The notes beneath the pieces are model-generated. The model was not told where the DNA came from. It worked only from the letters and a program-made list of their open reading frames with translations, and made no database searches. A stretch of 64,000 nucleotides of DNA from Streptomyces canus. Its GTDB lineage: Bacteria > Actinomycetota > Actinomycetes > Streptomycetales > Streptomycetaceae. The stretch covers positions 8,308,001 to 8,372,000 of the forward strand of contig NZ_JAUSWW010000001.1 in assembly GCF_030815415.1 (NCBI RefSeq), given 5' to 3'. A program made the position numbers and the translations under genes. Within the stretch, counting starts at the first letter, position 1, and each line of letters starts with the position of its first letter. This document shows, piece after piece, positions 26,318-35,157 of the stretch.

Positions 26318-27072
26318 GTGGCCGACGACCGTCCCGTACCGCTCGACGAGTACCCGGTGCACCAGGTGCCGCTCTCCATGAAACACGTGGCGACGGGGGA
26401 CCGGAACGCCTACGACCGGTGCATCTTCCATGTCCTCGATCACGAGGGGCGGGCGCTGCTGATCGTGGGGCTCGGGGTGTACCCGAACCTGGGGGTGATC
26501 GACGCGTACGCGACGCTGCGGGTGGGGGACACCTTGCACGCGGTGCGGGCCTCGGACGCGCTCGGCGAGGACCGGATGCGGCTCGCGGTGGGGCCGCTGA
26601 GGATCGAGGTCGAGCGGCCGCTGCACCGGCTGCGCCTCGTCTGCGACGACGACTCGTTGTCGTACGACCTGACCTGGACCGCCGCCTTCCCCGCCCTGTG
26701 GGAGCCCCGCCATGTGCAGCGCCGGGGCGCCCGGCTCACCTTGGAAGGGCGTCGCTTCGTGGGCTGCACGACCAAGTGCCCCTGCGGGAGGCCGAGTTCC
26801 TCGAGCTGCCCGGCGAGGGCGACGCGCCGCGCCGCCACGTGGCTGCCCAACTCGCCTATGACGAATGGGTCGTCGACGGCCTCGCACGCTCACCGCTCAT
26901 CGAGGTTGGCTTCGACCGGCTGGAGCACCTCCGGCCCGCCGATCCGGGCCCGACTGTCCTCAACTGGGGTGACGCGCGCATCGGAAACGTCGTCTACGAC
27001 GGATTCGAACCCGCGGCCGTCCTGGAACTGGGAGATGATGGCCCTGGCCCCGCGCGAGGCAACCTCGTGCGG
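26318..27072 (+). pseudogene. decayed DUF7065-like / APH-like phosphotransferase fusion
   Basis: The GTG at 26318 has a good ribosome site and opens about 149 residues resembling DUF7064/7065 proteins (SMKHVATGDRNAYDRCIFHV, TWTAAFPALWEPRH). Near 26765 the frame jumps to a segment of about 90 residues with an aminoglycoside-phosphotransferase-like catalytic motif (PTVLNWGDARIGNVVYDGFEPAAVL). At 27026-27027 one extra A shifts the frame again, after which LNWEMMALAPRE continues the same family. Both parts are truncated and joined head to tail, so a deletion between two neighbouring genes, plus later frameshifts, explains it. The acyl-CoA dehydrogenase upstream belongs to the same kind of gene set. 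Confidence 0.75.
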
Positions 27073-27252
27073 GGCCATCAGGTGCAACTGCTGCCGAACC
27101 TGCACCACGGCAGCGTCTCTGACCGGCGAGGCGGGAGCGATCCCGGTGGTGCCGATCGCCTTCGTGCCCTGGTACCAACGAGCAAAGCCGTTGGCCCGCG
27201 TGGGCACGTCCCTCCGGACGCTGGCCAGTCAGGTGCGTTCGCTCTGACTGGG

Positions 27253-27289
27253 GAGGGTGCCCGGCGTCGCATGGGCGTCGGGCACCCTC
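27253..27289 (+). terminator. intrinsic-type hairpin downstream of pseudogene
   Basis: Stem GAGGGTGCCCGGCG (27253-27266) / CGTCGGGCACCCTC (27276-27289), 14 pairs with one G-T, around a 9-nt loop, then GTCACAC. It closes the decayed gene region. Confidence 0.7.
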
Positions 27290-27395
27290 GTCACACTCTG
27301 CCATGGCGCGACTACTGTTGGCTAATCGGACCGGCCTGGGAGCCATGGCGCAGGTACTGGGATTGAGCGAGGCGGTTTCCGCTACCGGTGCGCGC

Positions 27396-27830
27396 TCAGG
27401 CGGCGTCGCGCCGCATCACGGGGACCCTCATGGGGCGCGAGCCCGGTCCGCCGACGTGCGAGAAGGGCTGGGTCCTCCAGTCGAGGCCCTGAGGGAGCGT
27501 CAACAGCAGGGCGGTGTCCTGCTCCTGGGGCTCCAGGTCCTCGTCCGCGGCCCGCGCGTCGGAGGCGCGGCGGCCGGTGCCGGCGCAGACCGTGAGCCCG
27601 AACGGGTTCCAGGGCGAGGCGCACAGCGCGTGCTCCGGCAGGACCTCCTCGTCCGCCAGCAGCGCGATGGGCTGCGCGCAGTCCGGGCAGACCACCCGGA
27701 ACATCTCGAAGGTGTCGTACGCGTCGAGTTCGTCGTCGAGGGCGTCGGGTTCGACGCCCTCCGGCTCGGGCTCGACTACCGCCTGGAGTCGCTTGGGTGC
27801 GGTACGACCAGGACGCTTAAGACTCTGCAT
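27396..27830 (-). CDS. conserved hypothetical protein with Cys pairs
   Basis: A 144-residue protein. An acidic N-terminal stretch precedes VVCPDCAQPIALLADEEVLPEHALC, with Cys-x-x-Cys and further cysteines (ALCASP, TVCAG). The layout suggests a small zinc-binding fold. The rest is low in recognisable motifs. The ATG at 27830 gives the start. It is divergent from the AsnC gene; the function is unknown. Confidence 0.6.
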   Translation of the reverse strand: MQSLKRPGRTAPKRLQAVVEPEPEGVEPDALDDELDAYDTFEMFRVVCPDCAQPIALLADEEVLPEHALCASPWNPFGLTVCAGTGRRASDARAADEDLEPQEQDTALLLTLPQGLDWRTQPFSHVGGPGSRPMRVPVMRRDAA

Positions 27831-28098
27831 TGGGTTCTCCCCCTCGGGCTGGGCCGTGAAGGCACTGCGGCCTCGACCACAGCAAGCACTTCCCGCCCCG
27901 TCTCGGCGGTAATCACGAGAACATCACGGAGACTGTTCGGGCGCTGTGGCGTTCGTCACATGCCGCTTGCAGATGCCCGGGGCGGCCGCTTTGTCCCTCA
28001 GATGGCTCACAGGTAGCTCTCGGCCACATCACGAACCGGGTATGACCTGCGCCGCTCAGGTATCCGAGGAGATCAACGGCACTGTAGGTTCTTGCGCC

Positions 28099-28539
28099 AT
28101 GGAGGAGCTGGACCGTCAGATCGTGCAGCTGCTCGTCAAGGACGGGCGGATGAGCTACACAGACCTCGGCAAGGCCACGGGCCTGTCCACGTCGGCCGTG
28201 CACCAGCGGGTGCGCCGGCTGGAACAGCGTGGCGTCATCCGTGGGTACGCCGCCGTTGTCGACCCCGAGGCCGTCGGGCTGCCCATGACCGCGTTCATCT
28301 CGGTGAAACCGTTCGATCCCAGTGCGCCGGACGACATCGCCGAGCGCCTCGCGGGGGTGCCGGAGATCGAGGCCTGCCACAGCGTCGCGGGCGACGAGAA
28401 CTACATCCTCAAGGTGCGGGTGGCCACGCCGCACGAGCTGGAGGAGTTGCTGGCCCGGCTGCGGTCGCTGGCAGGGGTGTCGACGCGGACGACTGTGGTG
28501 CTGTCGACGCCGTACGAGGCTCGCCCACCGAGGATCTGA
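28099..28539 (+). CDS. Lrp/AsnC family transcriptional regulator
   Basis: A 146-residue regulator with an N-terminal winged helix (about residues 5-50; LDRQIVQLLVKDGRMSYTDLGKATGLSTSAVHQRVRRLEQRGVIRGY) and a C-terminal RAM domain (about 65-135; FISVKPFDP, VPEIEACHSVAGDENYILKVRV). RAM domains bind amino acids and assemble dimers or octamers. The ATG at 28099 gives the family N-terminus. The target is not evident; an amidohydrolase gene lies downstream, separated by a family B repeat. Confidence 0.9.
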   Translation: MEELDRQIVQLLVKDGRMSYTDLGKATGLSTSAVHQRVRRLEQRGVIRGYAAVVDPEAVGLPMTAFISVKPFDPSAPDDIAERLAGVPEIEACHSVAGDENYILKVRVATPHELEELLARLRSLAGVSTRTTVVLSTPYEARPPRI

Positions 28540-28550
28540 GTGGTGTCCCG

Positions 28551-28630
28551 TCGGCGGGCGCGGGTCGGTTGTGGCCGGTCGCGCCCACGCGGCGGTAGCC
28601 GCAAATCGACACAGCCCCGCGCCCCTGAGG
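28551..28630 (-). repeat. 3'-end repeat, family B, copy 2 (reversed)
   Basis: Reverse complement of the 17338 and 37424 copies: it reads AGGGGCGCGGGGCTGTGTCG from 28627 leftwards, through TGCGGCTACCGCCGCGTGGG. It lies between the AsnC stop and the amidohydrolase start. Confidence 0.7.
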
Positions 28631-28687
28631 GGTGCTGAAGGCGCCCCCTGTCCCGGACCGTCCGGACAACACGCGAGACTGTTCCCC

Positions 28688-30286
28688 ATGAGTGAGTCCA
28701 GCCCCGCGCCCAAGACTGTCCTGCTCCGTCGAGGAGAGGTCCACAGCCCCGCCGATCCCTTCGCCACCGCGATGGTCGTCGAGCGTGGCCAAGTCGCCTG
28801 GGTCGGCTCGGAAGGGGCCGCTGACGCCTTCACGGACGGGGTAGGCGAGGTCGTCGATCTGGACGGTGCCCTGGTCACGCCCGCGTTCACCGACGCGCAT
28901 GTGCACACCACCTCCACCGGCCTCGCGCTGACCGGCCTGGACCTGTCCGACGCGCCCTCGCTGGAGGCTGCTCTCGCGCGCGTGCGGGACTTCGCCGGCT
29001 CCCGCCCGGACGACCGCGTCCTGCTGGGGCACGGCTGGGACGCGGCCCGCTGGCCCGGCGGACGGCCGCCCACGCGCGCGGAGCTGGACGAGGCCACCGG
29101 AGGCCGCCCCCTCTATCTGTCCCGTATCGACGTCCACTCGGCGGTCGTGACCACCGCCCTGCTCGACATGACGTCCCTGGGGCGCCCCGACGGCCCGCTC
29201 ACCGCCGACGCCCACCACGCCGTACGCGCCACCGCCCTGGCCGCGATCACCCCGGCCCAGCGCGTCGAGGCGCAGCGCACCGCGCTCGCCCGGGCCGCCT
29301 CCCTCGGCATCGGCTCGGTCCACGAATGTGCCGGCCCCGAGATCTCCTCCGAGGACGACTTCACCGGCCTGCTGCGGCTCGCCGCCGAGGGGGCCGGACC
29401 GCGGGTCGTGGGCTACTGGGCGGAGCAGGACGTCGACAAGGTGCGGGAGCTGGGCGCTCTGGGCGCGGCCGGCGACCTGTTCGTCGACGGTGCCCTCGGC
29501 TCCCACACCGCCTGTCTGCACCAGCCGTACACCGACGCCGGGCACACCGGCACCGCCTACCTGGACGCGGCCGCCGTGGCCGCGCACGTCGTCGCCTGTA
29601 CCGAGGCGGGCCTCCAGGCGGGGTTCCACGCGATCGGCGACGCCGCGGTGATCTCCGTGGTCGAGGGCATGCGCGCCGCCGCCGAGAAGGTCGGCCTGGC
29701 CCGTGTCCGCGCCGCCCGGCACCGCGTCGAGCACGCCGAGATGCTCACCCCCGAGACCATCGCCGCCTTCGCCGACCTGGGCCTGACGGCCTCCGTGCAG
29801 CCCGCCTTCGACGCGCTGTGGGGCGGCGAGGACGGCATGTACGCCCAGCGCCTGGGCGTGGAGCGGGCGCGCGCCCTGAACCCCTTCGCGGCCCTCCTGA
29901 AGGCAGGCGTGCCGCTCGCCTTCGGCTCCGACAGCCCCGTCACCCCGCTCGACCCGTGGGGCACGGTCCGCGCCGCCGCCTTCCACCGCACGCCCGGGCA
30001 CCGCGTCTCCGTGCGCGCCGCGTTCACGGCCCACACGCGGGGCGGCTGGCGGGCGATCGGCCGGGACGACGCGGGTGTCCTGGTGCCGGGAGCGCCCGCC
30101 GACTACGCGGTGTGGCGCACGGACGAGCTCGTCGTCCAGGCTCCCGACGACCGCGTCGCCCGCTGGTCGACCGACCCTCGCTCCGGCACCCCCGGCCTGC
30201 CCGATCTGTCGCCGGGCGCCGACCTCCCGGTCTGCCTGCGCACCGTGGTGGGCGGCCGGACCGTGTTCGTAGGGCCGGGCGAGTGA
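28688..30286 (+). CDS. YtcJ-like amidohydrolase
   Basis: A 532-residue amidohydrolase of the YtcJ/AmdH3 type. N-terminal composite-barrel residues lead to the metal-binding DAHVHTTSTGLAL (His-x-His), then GFHAIGDAA, RHRVEHAEML and FGSDSPVTPLDPWGT, supplying further His and Asp ligands. The ATG at 28688 is followed by a polar N-terminus and no signal peptide, so a cytoplasmic metal-dependent hydrolase acting on an amide or related bond is likely. The substrate cannot be named. It is monocistronic in the window. Confidence 0.85.
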   Translation: MSESSPAPKTVLLRRGEVHSPADPFATAMVVERGQVAWVGSEGAADAFTDGVGEVVDLDGALVTPAFTDAHVHTTSTGLALTGLDLSDAPSLEAALARVRDFAGSRPDDRVLLGHGWDAARWPGGRPPTRAELDEATGGRPLYLSRIDVHSAVVTTALLDMTSLGRPDGPLTADAHHAVRATALAAITPAQRVEAQRTALARAASLGIGSVHECAGPEISSEDDFTGLLRLAAEGAGPRVVGYWAEQDVDKVRELGALGAAGDLFVDGALGSHTACLHQPYTDAGHTGTAYLDAAAVAAHVVACTEAGLQAGFHAIGDAAVISVVEGMRAAAEKVGLARVRAARHRVEHAEMLTPETIAAFADLGLTASVQPAFDALWGGEDGMYAQRLGVERARALNPFAALLKAGVPLAFGSDSPVTPLDPWGTVRAAAFHRTPGHRVSVRAAFTAHTRGGWRAIGRDDAGVLVPGAPADYAVWRTDELVVQAPDDRVARWSTDPRSGTPGLPDLSPGADLPVCLRTVVGGRTVFVGPGE

Positions 30287-30823
30287 TCTCCCGGGGTGGC
30301 GCGGCTCCGATCGGGCGCCGCCGCCCCGTCTTGCGACCTGCGTATCCTCCGCGCTGACCAGGGCTTTGACTGAAGATGCGCAGCTCAAACGGCTGTTGAC
30401 AGCCGACGGCAGGGGGCCGGTAGGTTCGGCCCAGTCCACCACCGGACGCCCGACCGGGGAACGTCCGTCAACTCGTCGCCGCGCCGCTGGGTCAGGGACG
30501 GTGTGCCGCACCGGGCACCGCCACTGGCAGCCAGGCTCAGCGCCCGCCCCGCCGCGAGGGGAACGTTCCGGCCGGTCGGGGAGGTGTGACCCGGGTGGGG
30601 CCCGGGCGCTCAGTAGACAACGGCTTTCGGTCGATCCGCAGCCAGCGGGTCCCAGGTCGGCCCGAAGGGCGCCGGGCCCCCATCCGCAGGACGCACAGCT
30701 GCCGAGAAGCGCGTTCTTACCCCGCTTTTGTTAAAACGACACCACCATACGAACGTCCTGTCACGTCGGCCCAGGCGGCGCCCACTATGGTGGACGCCTG
30801 CGTACGAACCTGAAGGGGCAGCA
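30287..30823 (+). other. 537-bp intergenic region with promoter-like element
   Basis: No gene is convincing. A promoter-like pair TTGACA (30396-30401) and TAGGTT (30421-30426) is spaced by 19 bp and would give a leader of about 390 nt for the mannosyltransferase gene, or a separate transcript. The region has an inverted CCCGGG...CCCGGG. AT-rich TTTTGTTAAAACGAC near 30724 may be a second promoter close to the gene. Confidence 0.4.
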
Positions 30824-31618
30824 GTGAACGACGGCGACGGGACCCTCGCGGCACAGGGCCACGGGAGGCAGTTCGGCCCGCTCGGCACCGCCTTGGTGAT
30901 CATTCCGACCTACAACGAGGCCGAGAACATCAAGTCGATCGTCGACCGGGTGCGCAAGGCCGTCCCCGAGGCACACGTCCTCGTCGCCGACGACAACAGC
31001 CCCGACGGCACCGGCAAGCTCGCCGACGAGCTGGCAGCCACCGACGATCATGTCCAGATCCTGCACCGCAAGGGCAAGGAGGGCCTCGGCGCCGCCTACC
31101 TCGCGGGCTTCGCCTGGGGTCTGGAGCACGGTTACGGCGTCCTGGTCGAGATGGACGCCGACGGCTCCCACCAGCCCGAGGAACTGCCCCGTCTGCTGAC
31201 CGCCCTCAAGGGTGCCGACCTGGTCCTCGGCTCCCGCTGGGTGCCCGGCGGCCGGGTCGTGAACTGGCCGAAGTCCCGCGAGTTCATCTCCCGCGGCGGC
31301 AGCCTCTACTCGCGCGTCCTGCTCGACGTCCCGATCCGGGACGTCACCGGCGGCTACCGCGCCTTCCGCCGCGAAACCCTCGAAGGCCTCGGCCTCGGCG
31401 AGGTCGCCTCGCAGGGCTACTGCTTCCAGGTCGACCTGGCCCGCCGCGCGATCAAGGCCGGCTACCACGTCGTCGAGGTCCCCATCACCTTCGTCGAGCG
31501 CGAGCACGGCGACTCCAAGATGAGCCGCGACATCCTCGTGGAGGCCCTGTGGCGGGTCACCACGTGGGGCGTGGGGGAGCGGGTCGGCAAGGTGCTGGGC
31601 CGCGACAAGAAGGCCTGA
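30824..31618 (+). CDS. polyprenol monophosphomannose synthase (Dpm1/Ppm1-type)
   Basis: A 264-residue GT2 family enzyme. It transfers mannose from GDP-mannose to polyprenyl phosphate on the inner membrane face, for protein O-mannosylation and cell-envelope glycans. Motifs: IIPTYNEAENI, VADDNSPDGTG, EMDADGSHQPEELP (DxD-type), VLGSRWVPGG and SQGYCFQVDL. The C-terminus lacks hydrophobic helices, so this is the catalytic type without a membrane domain and without the apolipoprotein N-acyltransferase fusion seen in some mycobacteria. The GTG at 30824 follows GAAGGGG. Confidence 0.88.
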   Translation: MNDGDGTLAAQGHGRQFGPLGTALVIIPTYNEAENIKSIVDRVRKAVPEAHVLVADDNSPDGTGKLADELAATDDHVQILHRKGKEGLGAAYLAGFAWGLEHGYGVLVEMDADGSHQPEELPRLLTALKGADLVLGSRWVPGGRVVNWPKSREFISRGGSLYSRVLLDVPIRDVTGGYRAFRRETLEGLGLGEVASQGYCFQVDLARRAIKAGYHVVEVPITFVEREHGDSKMSRDILVEALWRVTTWGVGERVGKVLGRDKKA

Positions 31619-31696
31619 CAGCGGCCCTACGGCCGTACAGGCCCCGCTGATCGTCCCCTTATCCCGCGCTGAGCCGTGCCCAGGCACACTGGACAC

Positions 31697-32251
31697 ATGA
31701 CGACTGGCGCTCCGACCCCGACGTACCCCGCCCGGCCCCCGCGCTCCCGGCTGCGCACCTTCCTGCCGCTGGGGATCGCCGCGTGGCTGGTGCTGGAGAT
31801 CTGGCTGCTGACCGTGGTGGCGGGCGCCACCAGCGGGTTCCTGGTGTTCCTGCTGCTGCTCGCCGGTCTCGTGCTCGGCGCGGTGGTCATCAAGCGGGCC
31901 GGCCGGCGGGCCTTCCAGAACCTCAACGAGGCCCTGCAGCGCGGCACGGCCCCCTCCGGCGGCGGTGGCAACGGTCTGCTGATGCTGGGCGGGCTCCTGC
32001 TCATGCTCCCCGGTCTGATCTCGGACGCGGTGGGCCTGGTCCTGCTGATTCCGCCGGTCCAGAAGGTCATCGCCCGCCGTGCGGAGCGCACCTTCGAGCG
32101 CAAGCTCCGCGAAGCCGCCCCGGGCACCCTGGGCGATGCCTTCCAGCAGGCCCGTATGCAACGCCCCGACGGCAAGGTCGTCCAGGGCGAGGTCATCCGG
32201 GACGAGCCCGGGGACGCGCCCCGGGAGCCGCGTCCTCCGCTGATGGGCTGA
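31697..32251 (+). CDS. fxsA: FxsA family membrane protein
   Basis: A 184-residue FxsA-type protein with four hydrophobic segments (LPLGIAAWLVLEIWLLTVV, GFLVFLLLLAGLVLGAVVI, GLLMLGGLLLMLPGLISDAVGLVLLI). The helix-break PPVQKVIARR motif follows, then a charged cytoplasmic tail rich in Arg and Glu. E. coli FxsA relieves phage T7 exclusion by F plasmid, but its cellular job is not known to me. It is 78 bp after the mannosyltransferase and convergent with rbpA across a long perfect terminator. Confidence 0.85.
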   Translation: MTTGAPTPTYPARPPRSRLRTFLPLGIAAWLVLEIWLLTVVAGATSGFLVFLLLLAGLVLGAVVIKRAGRRAFQNLNEALQRGTAPSGGGGNGLLMLGGLLLMLPGLISDAVGLVLLIPPVQKVIARRAERTFERKLREAAPGTLGDAFQQARMQRPDGKVVQGEVIRDEPGDAPREPRPPLMG

Positions 32252-32278
32252 GCCCCGCTCGGCTCGCGCCGAACGCAC

Positions 32279-32321
32279 GAGACCGCGGGCGCCGTACAGG
32301 AAGTACGGCGCCCGCGGTCTC
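32279..32321. terminator. bidirectional terminator between fxsA and rbpA
   Basis: A perfect 19-bp stem, from GAGACCGCGGGCGCCGTAC (32279-32297) to its complement (32303-32321), around a 5-nt AGGAA loop. It lies between convergent fxsA and rbpA and suits termination from both sides. Confidence 0.9.
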
Positions 32322-32356
32322 GATATTGCGTTGTGTTCCGCCAAACCGTGGCGGGA

Positions 32357-32731
32357 CTACGCGGACTTGCGGCTGTCCCTGGGGTGAATCGCGATGTTCA
32401 TCGCCCCTGAGCGCAGAACGGCCAGGCGCTCCGCGAGGACCTCTTCGAGTTCCTCGCGGGTGCGCCGCTCCATCAGCATGTCCCAATGCGTACGCGCGGG
32501 CTTGGCCTTCTTTTCTTCAGGGCCGTCGCCGTCCACGAGGAGTGCTTGGGCCCCGCAGACCTTGCACTCCCACTCCGGCGGGATCTCCGCCTCGACCGAG
32601 AAGGGCATCTCAAAGCGATGTCCCTTCTCGCATGCGTACTCCACGGCCTGGCGCGGGGCCAGGTCGATGCCGCGGTCCGTCTCGTAGCTGGTCACCACGA
32701 GGCGCGTGCCGCGAAGAGCTCGCTCACTCAT
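32357..32731 (-). CDS. rbpA: RNA polymerase-binding protein RbpA
   Basis: A 124-residue actinobacterial transcription factor that binds the sigma subunit and the core polymerase and stabilises the open complex. The N-terminal ALRGTRLVVTSYETDRG tail, the central zinc-fold (VEYACEKGHRF... WECKVCGAQALLVDG, Cys ligands) and the C-terminal sigma-interaction helix (TREELEEVLAERLAVLRSG) are all present. The upstream promoter reads GGGAAT-N18-GTT, a SigR consensus, so thiol stress should induce it. Confidence 0.95.
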   Translation of the reverse strand: MSERALRGTRLVVTSYETDRGIDLAPRQAVEYACEKGHRFEMPFSVEAEIPPEWECKVCGAQALLVDGDGPEEKKAKPARTHWDMLMERRTREELEEVLAERLAVLRSGAMNIAIHPRDSRKSA

Positions 32732-32792
32732 GAATCGTGCCTCCCGGGCTTGTCGCCCACAGGACAGGTGTCGCTGTCGTCGTCATCCGGTC

Positions 32793-32819
32793 AACGTCCG
32801 GTCGGCGGTAAAGATTCCC
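32793..32819 (-). promoter_or_regulatory. SigR-type promoter of rbpA
   Basis: On the minus strand GGGAAT (32814-32819), an exact 18-bp spacer, then GTT (32793-32795). This is the SigR (thiol-oxidative stress) consensus. It lies about 60 bp upstream of the rbpA ATG; rbpA is a known SigR target in S. coelicolor. Confidence 0.85.
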
Positions 32820-32986
32820 GTTCCGGGTCATGCGTCGCCGTCGTAGCCGCCCCTTGTTGTACCCACCTACGCCCGCTTTGTCACATCTGCTAGCAGATGT
32901 CACCCAGCGTTTCGGCATCTTTGACGCGCAGTAACGGTACGCCTGGCAGGCCAAACGCGTACACTACCGCCCTTTGCCGCTGAACG

Positions 32987-34333
32987 CTAAATCTTCTTCG
33001 GAACGGGATTTCCCGCGTCGCTGATCGCCTGGCGCACCGGAACCCGTGCGAGCAGGCAGAACCCCAGGATGAAGAAGATCACCAGCGAGATGATCGCGTC
33101 CCGATAACTTCCGGTCAGCTGGTAGGTGATCCCGAACAGAAGCGGGCCCAGCCAGCTCATGCCGCGGTCGCTCATCTCGTACGCCGAGAAGTACTCGGCC
33201 TCCTTGCCCGGCGGGACGAGGTGGGAGAACAGGGAGCGGGACAGGGCCTGGCTGCCGCCGAGGACCAGGCCGATCCCGGCGGCCAGTACGAAGAACCACA
33301 CCGGCGCCCCGGCGGGCAGGAAATAGCCGGCCCCCAGGGTCAGCGTCCAGGCCACCAGCGAACCGAGGATCGTGCGCTTCGCGCCGTACACACGGGCCAA
33401 CCGGCCCATGCCCAGCGCGCCCGCCACCGCCAGCACCTGGACGAGCAGAACGGCACCGATGAGCGTCGACTGGCCGAGGCCGAGCTCCTCGGAACCGTAG
33501 ACGGACGCCTGGGAGATCACGGTCTGGATGCCGTCGTTGTAGACGAGGTACGCCAGGAGGAAGGAGAGCGTCAGCGGGTGGCGGCGCATGTCGCGGACGG
33601 TGGCCGCCAATTGGCGGAATCCGGGCGCGGTCGCCTCCTGCTGCGGCATCCGGCGATCGTGCAGCCTCCGCAGCGGTACGAGGGTGAAGGCACCCCACCA
33701 CAGCCCCGCCGACGCCAGACAGATCCGGACGGCCATGCCCTCCGAGAGGCCGAAGGAGTCGTGGGCGGTGTAGAGGACCAGGTTCACCACCAGCACCAGC
33801 GAGCCCGCCGCGTAGCCGAAGGCCCAGCCCCGGGAGGAGACCGCGTCGCGTTCCTCGGGCGGGGCGATCTGCGGGAGGTAGGAGTTGTAGAGCATCGCCC
33901 CGACGGCCGACGCGGCGTTCGCGACGATGAGCAGGACGCCGCCCAGCAGATAGCGGTCGCCGCCGAGGAAGAACATGGCCGCCGTCGCCGTGGCCCCGGT
34001 GTAGGCGGCGGCCGCCAGCAGCGGCTTCTTGCGGCCCGTGCGATCGGCCGCCACGCCGACCAGGGGCATGACCAGCACGGCCACGATCACTGACAAGGAC
34101 ACCGAGTACGCGAAGAAGGCGCCGGCCCGCACCGGAATGCCCAGAGGGTGGACGTATCCGTCCGCGTCGGCGGCCTTCTCCGCCACCGAGGTCAGATACG
34201 GGCCGAGGAACACGGTGAGCACGCTCGTCGAGTAGACGGAGCACGCCCAGTCGTAGAAGTACCAGCCGCGCTGTTCGCGCCGTCGCTCGGCGGCCTCGTC
34301 GGCGCCCGTCGTCCGTATGGCGTCGATGCCCAA
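32987..34333 (-). CDS. UMF1-like MFS transporter
   Basis: A 448-residue membrane protein with about twelve transmembrane segments. The opening REQRGWYFYDWACSVYSTSVLTVFLGPYLT and the GVAADRTGRKKPLL loop (A-like motif) match the UMF1/Atg22-like MFS family. Later VYNDGIQTVISQASVYGSEELGLGQ is also typical. The substrate is unknown. The start is a TTG at 34333 with a GAGGGGG site; a longer open frame continues upstream through the GDPD gene on the same strand but lacks a plausible start. It lies 56 bp after the GDPD stop on the same strand and may be co-transcribed. Confidence 0.75.
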   Translation of the reverse strand: MGIDAIRTTGADEAAERRREQRGWYFYDWACSVYSTSVLTVFLGPYLTSVAEKAADADGYVHPLGIPVRAGAFFAYSVSLSVIVAVLVMPLVGVAADRTGRKKPLLAAAAYTGATATAAMFFLGGDRYLLGGVLLIVANAASAVGAMLYNSYLPQIAPPEERDAVSSRGWAFGYAAGSLVLVVNLVLYTAHDSFGLSEGMAVRICLASAGLWWGAFTLVPLRRLHDRRMPQQEATAPGFRQLAATVRDMRRHPLTLSFLLAYLVYNDGIQTVISQASVYGSEELGLGQSTLIGAVLLVQVLAVAGALGMGRLARVYGAKRTILGSLVAWTLTLGAGYFLPAGAPVWFFVLAAGIGLVLGGSQALSRSLFSHLVPPGKEAEYFSAYEMSDRGMSWLGPLLFGITYQLTGSYRDAIISLVIFFILGFCLLARVPVRQAISDAGNPVPKKI

Positions 34334-34389
34334 CCCGGCCCCCTCGCTGGTCCCGCGCCCAGTCCGCGGTTCCAGGGGAGCGTGGGCTG

Positions 34390-35157
34390 TCAGACCCAGA
34401 CGCCCCGGTCCTCCATGACCTTGCGCAACATGTCGATGTGATCGGTCATGATGCCATCCACTCCCAGGTCCAGGAGCCGGTGCATGGCGCCGGGATCGTT
34501 GATGGTCCACACGTGCACCTGCAGCCCGCGCGCGTGCGCGGTCCGCACGAAACGGTCGTCGACGACCTGGATGCCGTTCTGCGCCTCGGGCACCTGGGCG
34601 GCGACCGCGGAAACACGCAGCGCGGCCGGCACACCCCAGGAGCGCAGCCGCAGATTGAGGACGCCCCGGGTGCCGTACGAGGTCGCCAGGCGCGGGCCGG
34701 CAAGGCGCTGGGCGCGCACGACCCGGGCCTCGGAGAAGGAGCCGACGCAGATCCGGTCCCAGGCGCCGGTGCGCCCGATCAGCTCCAGGAGCGGATGGAG
34801 CGCCGACTCGGCCTTGAGGTCGATGTTCCAGCGGGCCTTGGGAAACGTCTCCAGGAGATCCTCGAAGAGCGGCACCGGCTCCTTGCCCGCCACACGCGCG
34901 TGCCGCACCTCCGCCCAGGGCAGCTCCGCGATCAGGCCCGCCCCGTCGGTCATCCGGTCCAGGGTGCTGTCGTGGAAGGCGACGAGCTTCCCGTCCGCCG
35001 TGGCGTGGACGTCGGTCTCCAGATACCGGTAGCCGGTCTCGATCGCCCGCCGGAACTGCAGCAGGGTGTTCTCCAGACCGTCCGCCGCGCCGCCCCGGTG
35101 GGCGAAGGGGATCGGGCCGGGATGGTCGAGGTAGGGGTGGCGTATCCGGGTGCTCAC
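34390..35157 (-). CDS. glycerophosphodiester phosphodiesterase
   Basis: A 255-residue GDPD enzyme releasing sn-glycerol 3-phosphate from phospholipid headgroup diesters. Motifs: FAHRGGAADGLENTL (His-Arg and Glu), YLETDVHATADGKLVAFHDSTLDR (Glu-x-Asp, His), and KARWNIDLKAES with a Lys/Glu pair. No signal peptide is seen, so a cytoplasmic form is likely. The GTG at 35157 overlaps the stop of the YczE gene upstream (GTGA), which places both in one transcript. Confidence 0.85.
   Translation of the reverse strand: MSTRIRHPYLDHPGPIPFAHRGGAADGLENTLLQFRRAIETGYRYLETDVHATADGKLVAFHDSTLDRMTDGAGLIAELPWAEVRHARVAGKEPVPLFEDLLETFPKARWNIDLKAESALHPLLELIGRTGAWDRICVGSFSEARVVRAQRLAGPRLATSYGTRGVLNLRLRSWGVPAALRVSAVAAQVPEAQNGIQVVDDRFVRTAHARGLQVHVWTINDPGAMHRLLDLGVDGIMTDHIDMLRKVMEDRGVWV

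Noticed and set aside
26990..27030. A T-arm-like sequence (GGATTCGAACCC) suggesting a tRNA.
   Set aside because: No acceptor, D-arm or anticodon stems can be formed around it; it encodes YDGFEPAAV of the APH-like remnant.
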